Shown: positions 25,301 to 34,029 of the stretch, piece by piece
Position numbering within the stretch: position 1 is the stretch's first letter
Layout: the number at the start of each line of letters is the position of its first letter
NCBI GenBank assembly: GCA_000230955.3
Contig: CP007060.1
Span: forward strand, 1,426,001 to 1,490,000
DNA length: 64,000 bases
Direction of reading: 5' to 3'
DNA from: Halobacterium sp. DL1
Lineage (GTDB): Archaea; Halobacteriota; Halobacteria; Halobacteriales; Halobacteriaceae
Notes under the pieces: generated by a model
The model's database searches: none
What the model was told of the DNA's origin: nothing
The model's input: the letters and a program-made list of their open reading frames with translations, nothing else
Made by a program: the position numbers and the translations under genes

Positions 25301-25752
25301 GTAGTTCTGAACTCCAACACCTCCTCGTCACCGTGCACGATGACCACGATGCGGTGGTCGCCGCTTTCCAAGTCGACGCCCGTCGCGTTCACGCGAGCGA
25401 CATTACCCGGGGTCCAGCTAGTTCCGTCGACGACCTCGACCGTCAGTCCGGTCTGGTACTGGCCGTCGACGATGAACTCCACGATGTCCGGGTCGGCCCC
25501 CAGGCTGTTCGACCCCGTGTTTTTCAGTAGCACCGTCAGGTTGTTGCTGCCGTCGTCGTAGATCGAGTCCGGGCTCCCTGCGTCGCTGATGATCTCGACG
25601 TCTGTCTGAATCTCCTTGCTCACGTCCACGCTCCTGTCGCCGAGAGCGTCGCTGAGCCGCTGGACGCCGTTCGTCATCGTGCCCGCGACGGACGCCGCTA
25701 CCAGGATGCTCGCGATGAATATGATGAGCGTCGACGAGGACACGCTGGCCAC
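25297..25752 (-). CDS. arlG: Archaellum stator protein ArlG (FlaG)
   Basis: The 151-residue protein is read from a GTG at 25752 directly after the arlF stop. It has an N-terminal hydrophobic helix ([20 protein letters not shown]) and a C-terminal beta-sandwich ending in [17 protein letters not shown]. ArlG and ArlF form filaments in the pseudoperiplasm that attach the motor to the S-layer. Confidence 0.92.
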   Translation of the reverse strand: MASVSSSTLIIFIASILVAASVAGTMTNGVQRLSDALGDRSVDVSKEIQTDVEIISDAGSPDSIYDDGSNNLTVLLKNTGSNSLGADPDIVEFIVDGQYQTGLTVEVVDGTSWTPGNVARVNATGVDLESGDHRIVVIVHGDEEVLEFRTT

Positions 25753-26190
25753 TCAGACCACCCCCGTCGCAGTGACCCCGGTCGACGTCACGACCTTCAC
25801 GCGAGAGGGTTCAGCACTCAAGTTCACCTCGATACTGTACGTCTCTCCCGGGAGCCACAGCGTCGTGTTCGACTGACCGTCGACGGTCCAGTTCTCGTAG
25901 CTGTCGCGGCTGTAGAACTCGCCGTCGACGAGCAGGTCGGTCTCGTTCACCGACAACGATGTAGCACCCTCGTTGGTCACGTTCACCGTCAGTATGTCGT
26001 CAGTGGAGTTGTACGTTGTGTTCGTGACGTTTACCTCGGTGTTACGTTGCTCGAGGACGCGCTCCCCGTGACCGGCGTCGGCGTCCTGCACCCGTTCGTA
26101 GCCGTTGTAGGCCGCCGAGTAGAGGATTCCGACGCTGACGAAAGCGGCGATGAACAGGATCGCCGCCGAGCCACTAACGCTGAATCCCAT
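25753..26190 (-). CDS. arlF: Archaellum stator protein ArlF (FlaF)
   Basis: The 145-residue protein from the ATG at 26190 (MGFSVSGSAAILFIAAF) starts within the last 17 bases of arlCE. It has one N-terminal helix and a beta-sandwich outside the membrane that carries several N-glycosylation sequons (NVT, NTT, NST, NET). ArlF binds S-layer protein and holds the stator. The haloarchaeal S-layer glycoprotein is the expected partner. Confidence 0.92.
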   Translation of the reverse strand: MGFSVSGSAAILFIAAFVSVGILYSAAYNGYERVQDADAGHGERVLEQRNTEVNVTNTTYNSTDDILTVNVTNEGATSLSVNETDLLVDGEFYSRDSYENWTVDGQSNTTLWLPGETYSIEVNLSAEPSRVKVVTSTGVTATGVV

Positions 26191-27502
26191 TCCTGTGGAG
26201 GTCCTCACAGCGGTCGACGATGGCACGCTCGATGTCGTCGCTGGCCAGCTCCTCGATGTAGTCCAGGCTCTTCAGGTGGTCGTCCATCGTCAGTTCCGTC
26301 GTCCCGAACTCCTCTCGGTAGAGGTAGTCCGAGTCCGTGAGCCCCTCCAGGTAGTCGAACAGCTGGTCCCGGACCGGCTCGCCGATCCAGCCGATCCGCT
26401 CGTAGTAGTTCAGCGTGCGCACCGTGTTCTTCGGGCCGAAGTCGGTGAGCAAGTAGTCCAGCCACTCGAGACAGATCACGTCCCCGAGGTAGCCCTTCGG
26501 TGGATCGACGAGGTGTGGCCCCTCGCCGCGCGTCCGCAGACCAAGCGCCGGGGCCTCCTCACTCGCTTCGTTCGGACCCGTGTCCGCCTCTGTCTCTCCG
26601 AACTCGAACCCATCCTCTTCGGCGTCGTCCTCGGCACCTGCCTCCGCTTCGAGGTCGGAGTCGTCGAACCCGAGGTCGGGCTTCTCGTCGGCCTCGATAC
26701 CCTCGTCGTCGGGCGCTTCGCCCTCGGCCCAGTCGGCGTCTCCGGACTCGTACTCCTCCTTGAGTTCGTCGAAGGACGTCCCGTCACCGCTGCCGCCGTC
26801 GTCTGCTTCGCCCTCTTCTTCGTCGGCTTCGAAGTCGTCGAACCCGTCCATGTCACCAGTCTCCTCGTCCAGTTCCGCCTCGTCCTCGAACTTCCCGAAC
26901 TCGTCCATCTCCTCGTCGTCCTCGAGATCCTCCATCCCGTCGTCTAAGGCGTCGTCCTCGAAGAAGTCGTCCGCGTCCGCGTCCGCGATGTCCGAGTCGA
27001 GGTCGTCGTCGGCCGTCTCTTCCGCTTCCTCCTCGTCGAACAGGCCGAAACTCTGTCCGGCAGCGTCACCGCCGCCGCCCATCGCGTCCGGATTCACGTC
27101 GTCGACGAACGGGTTGACGCCGCGAGTCACCATCTCGTAGATCTCGAGGAGTTTGCGGACGTTCTCCTCGACGTCCTCGACGCTCTCGGAGATCTGTTCG
27201 TTCTCGCTACGGACGGTGTTCGCCTTCGACGCGACGTTCGACACCTCGGTCTCGAGTTCCTCGATGCGGTGTTCGAGTTCGTTGACAGAGGAGTCCTGCA
27301 TTCCCCCACCTCCACCGCCGTCGTCGTCCATATCGTCGAACGACCCGAACTCGTCGTCGAAATCGTCGTCCATTCCGAACTCCTCGTCACCCTCGGAGTC
27401 CCCCGACCCCTCGTCGTCATCGAGCCAACTGGCCATACCGACGGCCAGCGCCCCGAACTGCAGGAGAATGAGGGCAGTCGGGGTGAGGTGGATAAACTTC
27501 AT
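26174..27502 (-). CDS. arlCE: Archaellum switch protein ArlCE fusion (FlaC/FlaE)
   Basis: The 442-residue protein joins a coiled-coil ArlC part (residues ~65-125, VNELEHRIEELETEVSNVAS) through a very acidic low-complexity linker to a C-terminal ArlE domain (about residues 335-440, KGYLGDVICLEWLDYLLTDFG, ERIGWIGEPVRDQLFDYL). ArlC/D/E form the switch that receives the CheF-CheY signal. The ATG at 27502 is supported by a TATA box about 28 bases upstream, but this adds 22 hydrophobic residues before MASWLDDDEG, so M23 remains possible. It overlaps arlF by 17 bases. Confidence 0.92.
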   Translation of the reverse strand: MKFIHLTPTALILLQFGALAVGMASWLDDDEGSGDSEGDEEFGMDDDFDDEFGSFDDMDDDGGGGGGMQDSSVNELEHRIEELETEVSNVASKANTVRSENEQISESVEDVEENVRKLLEIYEMVTRGVNPFVDDVNPDAMGGGGDAAGQSFGLFDEEEAEETADDDLDSDIADADADDFFEDDALDDGMEDLEDDEEMDEFGKFEDEAELDEETGDMDGFDDFEADEEEGEADDGGSGDGTSFDELKEEYESGDADWAEGEAPDDEGIEADEKPDLGFDDSDLEAEAGAEDDAEEDGFEFGETEADTGPNEASEEAPALGLRTRGEGPHLVDPPKGYLGDVICLEWLDYLLTDFGPKNTVRTLNYYERIGWIGEPVRDQLFDYLEGLTDSDYLYREEFGTTELTMDDHLKSLDYIEELASDDIERAIVDRCEDLHRNGIQR

Positions 27503-27525
27503 CGGGATAATACACGAGAGTCCCG

Positions 27526-27537
27526 CGTAATTAATGT
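27526..27537 (-). promoter_or_regulatory. TATA-type promoter of the arlCE-F-G-H-I-J unit
   Basis: On the minus strand ACATTAATTACG (complement of 27526-27537) is an AT-rich TATA element centred about 29 bases before the ATG at 27502, so the transcript should be leaderless. A second TATA-like GTATAAGC lies further upstream near 27570-27580. Confidence 0.5.
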
Positions 27538-27598
27538 TCTCCCCCAGTTCTCAATTCGATGAATCGGATAGGGGGCGCTTATACAGCGAGTACGACCG

Positions 27599-28069
27599 CT
27601 ACTCCATCGAGGCTAGACGGGCGATGAAGACGAGGCTCAGCACGTGGTCGGCCATTCCGAGGTCCGCGTGGGCTTCCTCGTCCGCCGGTCCCGCGAAGCC
27701 CCGGACGTGGTTGCGCAGTTTCTCGCTCGCTTCCTCGCCGACCCAGCCGATGTTCTCGTAGTAGTCGAGGGCCTGCAGCGAACGCTTGACGCCGCCCCGC
27801 TCGAGGAGGAACTCGAGCCACTCGAAGAGTGTAATCTCGGCGGCGTACTTCCCCGGCATGGTCTGCAGGTACGGGCGTTCGAGTCGGTCCTCGCTCGCAC
27901 TCGACTGCATGAACAGGAGCTGCTTCAGCTGTCCCGACCGGACGGACTCGTCGGTCTCCTGTTCCTGTTCGGCGAGCCGTCGCTTCAGCTCGCGGATGTT
28001 CTCGTCGTCACCCTGCTGGGCGGCGGTGCGTAGTTCCTCCGGGTCGTACTCGCGTGGGTTGAGCGTCAT
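27599..28069 (-). CDS. arlD: Archaellum switch protein ArlD (FlaD)
   Basis: The 156-residue protein has the same domain as the ArlE part of ArlCE ([40 protein letters not shown]). ArlD joins ArlCE in the switch complex below the motor. Its ATG overlaps the stop of the transducer gene by four bases, so receptor and switch component are co-translated. A 96-base gap with a promoter separates it from arlCE. Confidence 0.92.
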   Translation of the reverse strand: MTLNPREYDPEELRTAAQQGDDENIRELKRRLAEQEQETDESVRSGQLKQLLFMQSSASEDRLERPYLQTMPGKYAAEITLFEWLEFLLERGGVKRSLQALDYYENIGWVGEEASEKLRNHVRGFAGPADEEAHADLGMADHVLSLVFIARLASME

Positions 28070-29958
28070 TTGGTGTTCTCCTCCGTGTTAGTGAGCTGGT
28101 CGACGCGCTCGTTCAGTTCGCGAACTGCGCGCGACTGCTCCTGCGTGGCGCTGACGATTCGTTCGGACGCGTCCGCGGCGCCCTCGGCCTGGTCCTGGAC
28201 CTCCTCGATGGTGACGATGACGTCCTCGACCGTCGAGGCCTGCTCGTCGTTCGCCCGAGCGACCTCCGTGATACCGGTCGCAGCCTCGTCGACGGCTTCG
28301 GCGATCTCTTCGAGCGCCGTCAGTGCGTCGTCTATCTCGTCGCCCGCGCGGTGAATCTGCTGGTGGGACTCCTCGACGGCGACCACCGTCTCGTTGGCCT
28401 GCTGCTGGACCTCCTCAATGCTCCCCGCGATTCGCTCCGTGTGCGAACGCGTCTCGTTGGCGAGCTCCTTCACCTCGTCTGCGACGACCTCGAAGCCACT
28501 ACCTGCTTCGCCCGCGCGCGCCGCCTCGATGTTGGCGTTGAGGGCCAGCAGGTTCGTCTGGTCGGCCACCTCCGCGATGACCTCCACGACGTCCTCGATC
28601 TCGTCCATCTTCTCCTCGAGTTCGGAGACGCTGTCCACCAGGTCGTCGCTGATGTCGATGACCTCGTTCGTCGCCGTGCTCGCGCCCTTGCTCGCGTCGA
28701 GACCACTTTCGGCGGCGGTCTGTGCCTGCTCCGCGGCCGCGGCAACCTGGTCCGAGGACGCCGCGACCTCTTGCATGCTCGCCGAGAAGTTCTGCATCTC
28801 GCTGGCCGCGTCCGAGAGCATCTCGTTCTGATCGGTGACGACCGACGCGATCTCGTTCGCCTCGGTCGTCGCCTCCTGGATGGAGGACGCCAGTTCCTGG
28901 GTCTTCCCGTCGACTTGCCCGACGAGGCGCTCGAACTGGTCGGCCATAGAGTTCAGGTCGTCGACGACCTGCACCAGCCGGTCGTCGATGTGTCCATCCT
29001 GCTCGAACGACGCCCGGGACTCCAGGTGACCGTCCTGCAGTTCCTGCATCGTCGAGCGCAGCTCAGTCACGAGGTCCTCCGTCGCGTTCGCACGCGCGAC
29101 ATCTTCAGTACGGTCGTTGACGGTCTGGACCACGGCGATTAGTTCCCCGCGGTCGAATATCGGTCGAGCACTGAACTCGATCTCGTGCTCGTGGCCCGCT
29201 CGCGTCACCATGGTCCCCGAGTCCTCGTAGAGGACGTACTCCCGGTCGGCGCGCGACACGTCGAACTCGACCTCGGCGCTGTTGGGTGCTTCCAGCACCT
29301 GCTCGGCCAGCGTCATCGACCGACTCCCGTCTGCGTAGATGGCGTCACAGGCACCTTTCGTGCCGACCGCTTCGTCCGCCGAACAACCCGTTAACTCCTC
29401 GAGAGCGTTGTTCCACGCCACGACTTCCCCGTCGACGTCAAGCATGAACACCGGCATCCCGATACCGTCGAGTAGTTCGTCGTCCTCGACGTTCAGTTCG
29501 TCTTCGTCTTCGATCCCGGCGTCGCCGAACTCTGCGACACCAGTGGCGGCATCCCGGACGACTGCGGTCATCCCTGCCCGGAGTTCGCCCTCCGCCCGGT
29601 TGAGCGACTCCTCGTCGAGCCCCTCTCTGTGGAGCCGGTCGAAGACGGCGTCCACGACGGCATCGACCGACACCTCGTGAGCGGAGACGAACCCCGAAGC
29701 GCCGACGCCCGCTGACTCGTAGGCAGGGACGTAGGCTCCCGGGCCAGGCGAGTTCTCTTCGAGGATATCGTCGAGGTGGTCGGCCGCCTCCGGGGGGAGC
29801 GACGGGTCGAGCTTGGCGGTGTCCAGCTCGTACCGCTTTCGGACAGCGGCCCCGTGTTTGTCGTGCTCACCGAAGGAGAACTGGCCGGCGTCTGTACCGC
29901 CGTCAGTCGCCGTCCGCTCGGACCCTCGCCCGAGCAGTTTCCGAAGGGCACCCAGCAT
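28066..29958 (-). CDS. Soluble methyl-accepting transducer with PAS domain (HtlD/Htr-like)
   Basis: The 630-residue protein has no transmembrane helix. The first ~150 residues resemble a protoglobin/helical sensor-like region, residues ~160-290 form a PAS domain ([21 protein letters not shown]), and the C-terminal half is a coiled-coil signalling domain with the conserved hairpin tip ([16 protein letters not shown]). It senses a cytoplasmic cue and controls CheA. A TATA element (CTTTTATAG on the minus strand, about 29983-29991) supports the ATG at 29958. H. salinarum HtlD, encoded beside flaD, is the likely counterpart. Confidence 0.88.
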   Translation of the reverse strand: MLGALRKLLGRGSERTATDGGTDAGQFSFGEHDKHGAAVRKRYELDTAKLDPSLPPEAADHLDDILEENSPGPGAYVPAYESAGVGASGFVSAHEVSVDAVVDAVFDRLHREGLDEESLNRAEGELRAGMTAVVRDAATGVAEFGDAGIEDEDELNVEDDELLDGIGMPVFMLDVDGEVVAWNNALEELTGCSADEAVGTKGACDAIYADGSRSMTLAEQVLEAPNSAEVEFDVSRADREYVLYEDSGTMVTRAGHEHEIEFSARPIFDRGELIAVVQTVNDRTEDVARANATEDLVTELRSTMQELQDGHLESRASFEQDGHIDDRLVQVVDDLNSMADQFERLVGQVDGKTQELASSIQEATTEANEIASVVTDQNEMLSDAASEMQNFSASMQEVAASSDQVAAAAEQAQTAAESGLDASKGASTATNEVIDISDDLVDSVSELEEKMDEIEDVVEVIAEVADQTNLLALNANIEAARAGEAGSGFEVVADEVKELANETRSHTERIAGSIEEVQQQANETVVAVEESHQQIHRAGDEIDDALTALEEIAEAVDEAATGITEVARANDEQASTVEDVIVTIEEVQDQAEGAADASERIVSATQEQSRAVRELNERVDQLTNTEENTK

Positions 29959-30039
29959 TCGTGGCTAAAGCGGGCAAAGTAGCTATAAAAGATTTCCCCC
30001 TCGATTACCAGTGCTTAGAATCGGGTAGCGGAACCCTAC

Positions 30040-30273
30040 TCACGCGTGCGTGAAGACAACTAATCGCTCAGCCTCCCGAAGGAGACAGAACTGGAGGGAG
30101 TGGTCGGGGGAGAGCGTTTTCGTCCGCTCGGTAGTTGCCAGTACCTCGTCGAACGGTTCCTCGCAGACTGGACAGTCGACGTCGTCCCTGTTCTCTAGGA
30201 GTCTCGTCTCACCGCTATCCCTGAGCAGCTTCAACCGGTGGCGGAGTCCCTCGAGGTCGATGCTTGCTGCCAT
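30040..30273 (-). CDS. Small zinc-ribbon-like DUF7385 protein
   Basis: The 77-residue protein has CPVCEEPFDEVLAT and later a single FCLLREAERLVVFTHA. The CxxC with a later Cys and His could bind zinc. I place it in haloarchaeal DUF7385, seen near archaellum genes. It is a single gene facing away from the archaellins. Function unknown. Confidence 0.65.
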   Translation of the reverse strand: MAASIDLEGLRHRLKLLRDSGETRLLENRDDVDCPVCEEPFDEVLATTERTKTLSPDHSLQFCLLREAERLVVFTHA

Positions 30274-30398
30274 ACGTAGTCGGGTTTACACTCTCTCTTA
30301 GCTCTTTTGCTGGCTACTAACGGGGTTTTTCAGCGATGATAACCACGCCCATAGACTTTAGTACAGTTGTCGGAATTTTCGGACTAAGCCCCAAGCAG

Positions 30399-30410
30399 AC
30401 CCGTTCGGGT
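30399..30410 (+). promoter_or_regulatory. Short hairpin in the leader of the archaellin operon
   Basis: ACCCGTTCGGGT has 5-bp perfect arms with a 2-base loop, 20 bases before the ATG at 30430. An alternative pairing is GTTCG (30403-30407) with CGAAC (30416-30420). A weak TATA (CTTTAGTA, near 30354-30361) suggests that both are transcribed as leader. Confidence 0.4.
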
Positions 30411-30429
30411 GGGGGCGAACCACAAAACA

Positions 30430-30548
30430 ATGTTCGAGTTCATCACAGACGAGGAAGAGCGTGGTCAGGTGGGGATCGGGACGCTCATCGTGTTCATCGC
30501 GATGGTCCTGGTCGCCGCAATCGCCGCGGGCGTCCTCATCAACACCGC
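30430..30548 (+). repeat. 119-base direct repeat, copy 1 (archaellin 5' end)
   Basis: Bases 30430-30548 are identical to 31008-31126, the starts of the two archaellin genes. Identity continues in patches, for example about 35 bases around 30705-30739 against the matching site in copy two. Confidence 0.9.
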
Positions 30549-31005
30549 CGGTTTCCTGCAGACGAAAAGTGAAGCAACCGGTGAGGAAGCAACCGCGCAG
30601 GTATCGAATCGCGTCACCGTCGTTTCGGCGGCCGGTAACGTCACGGATAATCAAGATATCGACTTTGTGAACGTGACGGTCATGCGTGCGGCGGGCGCCG
30701 AGAACATCAACCTCTCGGAGGCCACCGTCCAGTGGATTGGTCCAGCTACGGCTACAACCCTGACGCATGGTGACTCCGCAAACGCTACGCAGTTCGACAC
30801 GGTAGACGTGAAAGGTGACAACAATCCGGTCCTGACAACTCAGGATAGCCGGATTAACATCGTCATCAATTCCACGGCGGTTGGTGGAGGTCTCGGTGGC
30901 GGCCAGCAGGCCCAGCTGACGATCACAACGCAGTTCGGTTCGCAGACCGAGTATTGGGTCAGCGTGCCCGAATCGCTACAGGGGAAGAACGTCGTGAAAC
31001 TGTAA
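30430..31005 (+). CDS. Archaellin (archaellum filament protein), first copy
   Basis: The 191-residue protein has the class III signal peptide [12 protein letters not shown] with cleavage expected between Gly12 and Gln13, followed by the hydrophobic N-terminal helix [20 protein letters not shown] that forms the filament core. The outer domain is acidic and has sequons (NVT twice, NLS, NAT, NST), so it is probably N-glycosylated. The second archaellin follows after a 2-base gap, so both are one operon. It is shorter than the second copy in the outer domain. Confidence 0.96.
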   Translation: MFEFITDEEERGQVGIGTLIVFIAMVLVAAIAAGVLINTAGFLQTKSEATGEEATAQVSNRVTVVSAAGNVTDNQDIDFVNVTVMRAAGAENINLSEATVQWIGPATATTLTHGDSANATQFDTVDVKGDNNPVLTTQDSRINIVINSTAVGGGLGGGQQAQLTITTQFGSQTEYWVSVPESLQGKNVVKL

Positions 31006-31007
31006 CG

Positions 31008-31126
31008 ATGTTCGAGTTCATCACAGACGAGGAAGAGCGTGGTCAGGTGGGGATCGGGACGCTCATCGTGTTCATCGCGATGGTCCTGGTCGCCGCAATC
31101 GCCGCGGGCGTCCTCATCAACACCGC
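31008..31126 (+). repeat. 119-base direct repeat, copy 2 (archaellin 5' end)
   Basis: Exact copy of 30430-30548. No silent difference occurs over 119 bases although the rest of the genes has diverged, which points to recent gene conversion or strong constraint. Confidence 0.9.
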
Positions 31127-31661
31127 TGGCTTCCTGCAGACGAAAAGCGAAGCCACCGGTGAAGAAGCGAGTGCACAGGTATCGAACCGCGTGACCGTCA
31201 TCTCCGCGACGGGGAATGTCAACACGGTCAACGACGACGACTCGGTCACGAACGAGACGATCCAGTACGTGAACGTGACGGTGATGCGTGCGTCCGGCGC
31301 GGACAACATCAACCTCTCGGAGGCCACCGTCCAGTGGATTGGCCCGGACAACGCCGAAACGCTCACTAACGGTCCGAAGAGTGCTTCGGGGACGAACGCC
31401 ACACACTTCGCGACCGTGACTGTGAACGGTGAGAGCGAGGACGTCCTCGATAGCCAAGAGACGCGCATCAAGCTCGTATTGAATGCGACGGCTATCCGGA
31501 ACCCTGGCTCCACCGACTGGGGCGCGAACGGTAACAACATCACTGGTCTCGCTGAGGGAGAGACCGCTCAGATTGAAATCACGACCCAGTACGGTTCGAC
31601 GACTCCGTACTGGATTTCCGCGCCGGAGTCCCTGCAGGGCAAGCAGGCCGTCAAGCTGTAG
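31008..31661 (+). CDS. Archaellin (archaellum filament protein), second copy
   Basis: The 217-residue protein shares the signal peptide and N-terminal helix exactly with the first copy, and the middle motif [12 protein letters not shown], but has about 26 extra residues in its outer domain. It has seven sequons (for example NET, NVT, NLS, NAT, NIT). Two archaellins per operon are usual in haloarchaea, and one may set filament shape. It ends with [10 protein letters not shown], almost the end of copy one, needed for packing. Confidence 0.96.
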   Translation: MFEFITDEEERGQVGIGTLIVFIAMVLVAAIAAGVLINTAGFLQTKSEATGEEASAQVSNRVTVISATGNVNTVNDDDSVTNETIQYVNVTVMRASGADNINLSEATVQWIGPDNAETLTNGPKSASGTNATHFATVTVNGESEDVLDSQETRIKLVLNATAIRNPGSTDWGANGNNITGLAEGETAQIEITTQYGSTTPYWISAPESLQGKQAVKL

Positions 31662-31705
31662 CGGCTCCACCTTTTCTGTCGTATCGCCGTCTGAACGTCA
31701 CGATT

Positions 31706-31722
31706 TTGTAGTGGCACTACAA
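31706..31722. promoter_or_regulatory. 17-bp perfect palindrome upstream of the HEAT-repeat gene
   Basis: TTGTAGTGGCACTACAA has 8-bp perfect arms around a central G. It overlaps the TATA-like ATTTTGTA (31703-31710), about 27 bases before the GTG start at 31732, as expected for a repressor site at a leaderless promoter. The archaellin stop is 45 bases upstream. Confidence 0.6.
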
Positions 31723-31731
31723 TCGGTAGGT

Positions 31732-32952
31732 GTGCCATCGCTGTACGGACTGGAGCGCTCCGGCGACGTCGAGAAGCTAGTGGAGCTACTCCGGGAAAGC
31801 GAGAAACCGACGGTCCGACGTCGAGCGGCCGAGATTCTGGGGAACCTCGACGACCCCGAGTCGGAAGGTATCGACGCGCTCGTGGGCGCGATGAGCGACG
31901 ACGACGAGACAGTGCGCGCGGAGGCCATCGACGCACTCACCCAGCAGGAGGCCGTGGATGCCCTGATGAAGGGGCTCGGCCAGAAGGTGCCGGACTCCGG
32001 CGCGACGTGGGCGCAGGCCGAAGCATTCGTGGAGAACCTCACGTCGGATTCTACGGAGCTTCGCATGGCGGCGGCGAACGTTCTCGGTCTCCTCGGGGTG
32101 GAGGATTCTGCCCGACCGCTCGCAAAGCGCCTGCAGTCCGAACCGCATCCAGAGGTACGGTCGCGAATCGCGCGGTCGCTCGGCCGTGTCGGCGAGCCAG
32201 CCGTCACGAACGTTCTGGTCGACTGCCTCCACGACCAGCCGCTGAAAGTGCGTCGGGAGGCCGCGGAGTCACTCGGTCGGCTCACGTCGAAGGACGCACT
32301 CGGTGGCCTACTGACGGTGGTCGACGACGAGAGCGAGGCGATGCGACGGACGGCGGTGAGTTCGCTCGGCCAGTTCGAGAACGCCGAACCCGTGGACGCA
32401 CTAGTCGAACGGCTCGGGGATCAAAGTGACCTTGTCAGACGTGCGGCCGTCTTCTCGCTAATCGAGATCCTCTCGAACGTGCCACCGGACCAGAGTCACG
32501 AGCTCCGCGAGACCATCGTCGACCGGATGGCCGAGCGCAGCGACCCGAGCATCGTCGCGTCGCTGATCGAGATCATCGAGGAGGGGACGCAGACCCACCA
32601 GCGGCGGAACGCGACGTGGATGCTGGGTCGGGTCGCGGGCAGCCAGTCGACGAAGATCGAGGCTATCGAGGCACTCCGGGACGTGCTCGGTGAGGACGAC
32701 GACCTGATATCGCAGTTCGCTGCAACCGGGCTGTCGGAGATCGGCGGCCGGTCCGTGGAGACGTCGCTCCTGGAGGTCGTCGAGACCGACGAGTACGGCG
32801 GCGACGCCGTCGCGATGGCGGCGTTCGCTCTCGGGAAGGTGGGCGGCGACCGGTCGCGGCAGCGCCTCGAGAAACTCGTCGAGGAGACAGAGAGCGACGA
32901 GGTTCGACGCCGGGCGTTCTCGGCGATATCGAAACTGGGCGGCCACTCCTGA
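31732..32952 (+). CDS. HEAT-repeat (PBS lyase-type) protein of the chemotaxis/archaellum region
   Basis: The 406-residue protein is read from a GTG at 31732, about 27 bases after a TATA-like element. It consists almost only of HEAT repeats of about 31 residues (PTVRRRAAEILGNLDDPE, VRSRIARSLGRVGEPAV, KVRREAAESLGRL). Such proteins are scaffolds. The gene lies directly upstream of cheF1, as I recall for OE2401F in H. salinarum, where it interacts with CheF and Che proteins. A role in coupling the Che system to the archaellum switch is therefore likely. Confidence 0.85.
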   Translation: MPSLYGLERSGDVEKLVELLRESEKPTVRRRAAEILGNLDDPESEGIDALVGAMSDDDETVRAEAIDALTQQEAVDALMKGLGQKVPDSGATWAQAEAFVENLTSDSTELRMAAANVLGLLGVEDSARPLAKRLQSEPHPEVRSRIARSLGRVGEPAVTNVLVDCLHDQPLKVRREAAESLGRLTSKDALGGLLTVVDDESEAMRRTAVSSLGQFENAEPVDALVERLGDQSDLVRRAAVFSLIEILSNVPPDQSHELRETIVDRMAERSDPSIVASLIEIIEEGTQTHQRRNATWMLGRVAGSQSTKIEAIEALRDVLGEDDDLISQFAATGLSEIGGRSVETSLLEVVETDEYGGDAVAMAAFALGKVGGDRSRQRLEKLVEETESDEVRRRAFSAISKLGGHS

Positions 32953-33015
32953 CCGTTCTCGGAAACCGGACTCGTCGCCGGACGGCGATTTCAGACGCGA
33001 GAATCGCACGCAAAG

Positions 33016-33025
33016 CATTAAATAC
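33016..33025 (+). promoter_or_regulatory. TATA box of the leader ORF/cheF1 unit
   Basis: GCATTAAATA at 33015-33024 is a close match to the haloarchaeal TATA consensus and is centred 29 bases before an ATG at 33050, which predicts a leaderless transcript starting at that ATG rather than at cheF1 (33124). Confidence 0.6.
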
Positions 33026-33049
33026 GCCACCTGAATAGTGTCGTCCGAC

Positions 33050-33127
33050 ATGAGTACGGAGGCGTCGCGTCGGCGCGAAATCGGCGTGACCGCGGCACGC
33101 ACAGCCACGCTCGCAGGTGAGGAATGA
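33050..33127 (+). CDS. 25-codon leader ORF translationally coupled to cheF1
   Basis: An ATG at the predicted transcription start opens a 25-residue frame (MSTEASRRREIG...) that is rich in Arg, Ala and Thr. Its TGA overlaps the cheF1 ATG by four bases (ATGA), as in coupled gene pairs. No homologue is recognised. It may be a leader peptide that delivers ribosomes to cheF1, or simply the 5' end of the message. Confidence 0.45.
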   Translation: MSTEASRRREIGVTAARTATLAGEE

Positions 33128-33993
33128 GCGAGTCCGAATACAAGATCGCCGACGGAGCGGGCAAGTTCCTGCAGGCTGTCAAGGATGGCCGCAGATTGAA
33201 GGACGCGGCGTGGACCAACGGCCGCATCCTGCTGTCGAACAAGCGCATCGTGCTGGCGGGTAACGACGGCAAGCGCAACCTCCCACTGTCGGGGGTCGCC
33301 AGCCTGAGCGGTCGGTACGACGTGAACCAGACAGTCGCACAGGTTAGTGACTACGTGAGCATCCAGATGAACGACGAGAGCGTGCTGTTGCTCTCGATGG
33401 GGGAGAACACCGAGGATTTCGAGGGAAAACTGTACGGCGCGCTCCTCGACCAGACGGAGATGCTCGTCAAGCACCCTGCGGTGAAGGGTGGCGTCGTGCA
33501 GGACGAATCCTTCGAGCGCGCGCGAATCAAGGTAGAAGCCGACCAGTTGAGCGTCGCGATGTCGAGCGGTTCGTTCGTTTCGGTCGAACTCCACGACGTT
33601 GGCTCGGCGGAGGCGGCTTCTCTGGACGTCAAGGGCGAGAAGAGTCCAGTGTTGAAGGTCGAACACACCGTCGACGACGCGAGCGTGCAGACGTACTTCT
33701 CCAGTGACTCCCACACCTGTTCGATTCTGGAGTCGCTGCTGAGCAAGGAGGCCCGGAAGAGTCAGGGGTCCGTCGACCTGTCGGAGACGGAGAAACGCGT
33801 GCTGATGGCGCTGTACTCCGGCGTCTCCTCGTTCGAGATTCCGGACTTCCTGGGGATGGACGTCGACGAGGTGGAGAGCATCTTCGAGCGCCTCATCGAG
33901 GTGGACGTCCTCGAGGAGGTGCGCAAGCGACGGGAGGTTTCGATGAAGACCCGCGGCCGGAACATCGCGAGCGAAGCGATCAACGAGGAGTAG
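33124..33993 (+). CDS. cheF1: CheF archaeal chemotaxis adaptor (DUF439), copy 1
   Basis: The 289-residue protein is a CheF-family protein: an N-terminal PH-like domain (TNGRILLSNKRIVLAGNDGKRNLPLSGVASL), a central part and a C-terminal winged helix (SETEKRVLMALYSGVSSFEIPDFLGM). CheF is the archaeal adaptor that binds phospho-CheY and docks it on ArlCE/ArlD. The start ATG overlaps the stop of a leader ORF, with GGTGAG nearby. cheF2 lies convergent downstream. Confidence 0.92.
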   Translation: MSESEYKIADGAGKFLQAVKDGRRLKDAAWTNGRILLSNKRIVLAGNDGKRNLPLSGVASLSGRYDVNQTVAQVSDYVSIQMNDESVLLLSMGENTEDFEGKLYGALLDQTEMLVKHPAVKGGVVQDESFERARIKVEADQLSVAMSSGSFVSVELHDVGSAEAASLDVKGEKSPVLKVEHTVDDASVQTYFSSDSHTCSILESLLSKEARKSQGSVDLSETEKRVLMALYSGVSSFEIPDFLGMDVDEVESIFERLIEVDVLEEVRKRREVSMKTRGRNIASEAINEE

Positions 33994-34029
33994 CGGTCAC
34001 CGTTCTGCAGTCGCCCGTCCGTCGACGTC

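Noticed and set aside
31483-31731. Longer N-terminus for the HEAT-repeat protein
   Set aside because: The extension overlaps the archaellin gene in another frame and is Arg/Ser-rich; the promoter and repeat pattern support the GTG at 31732.
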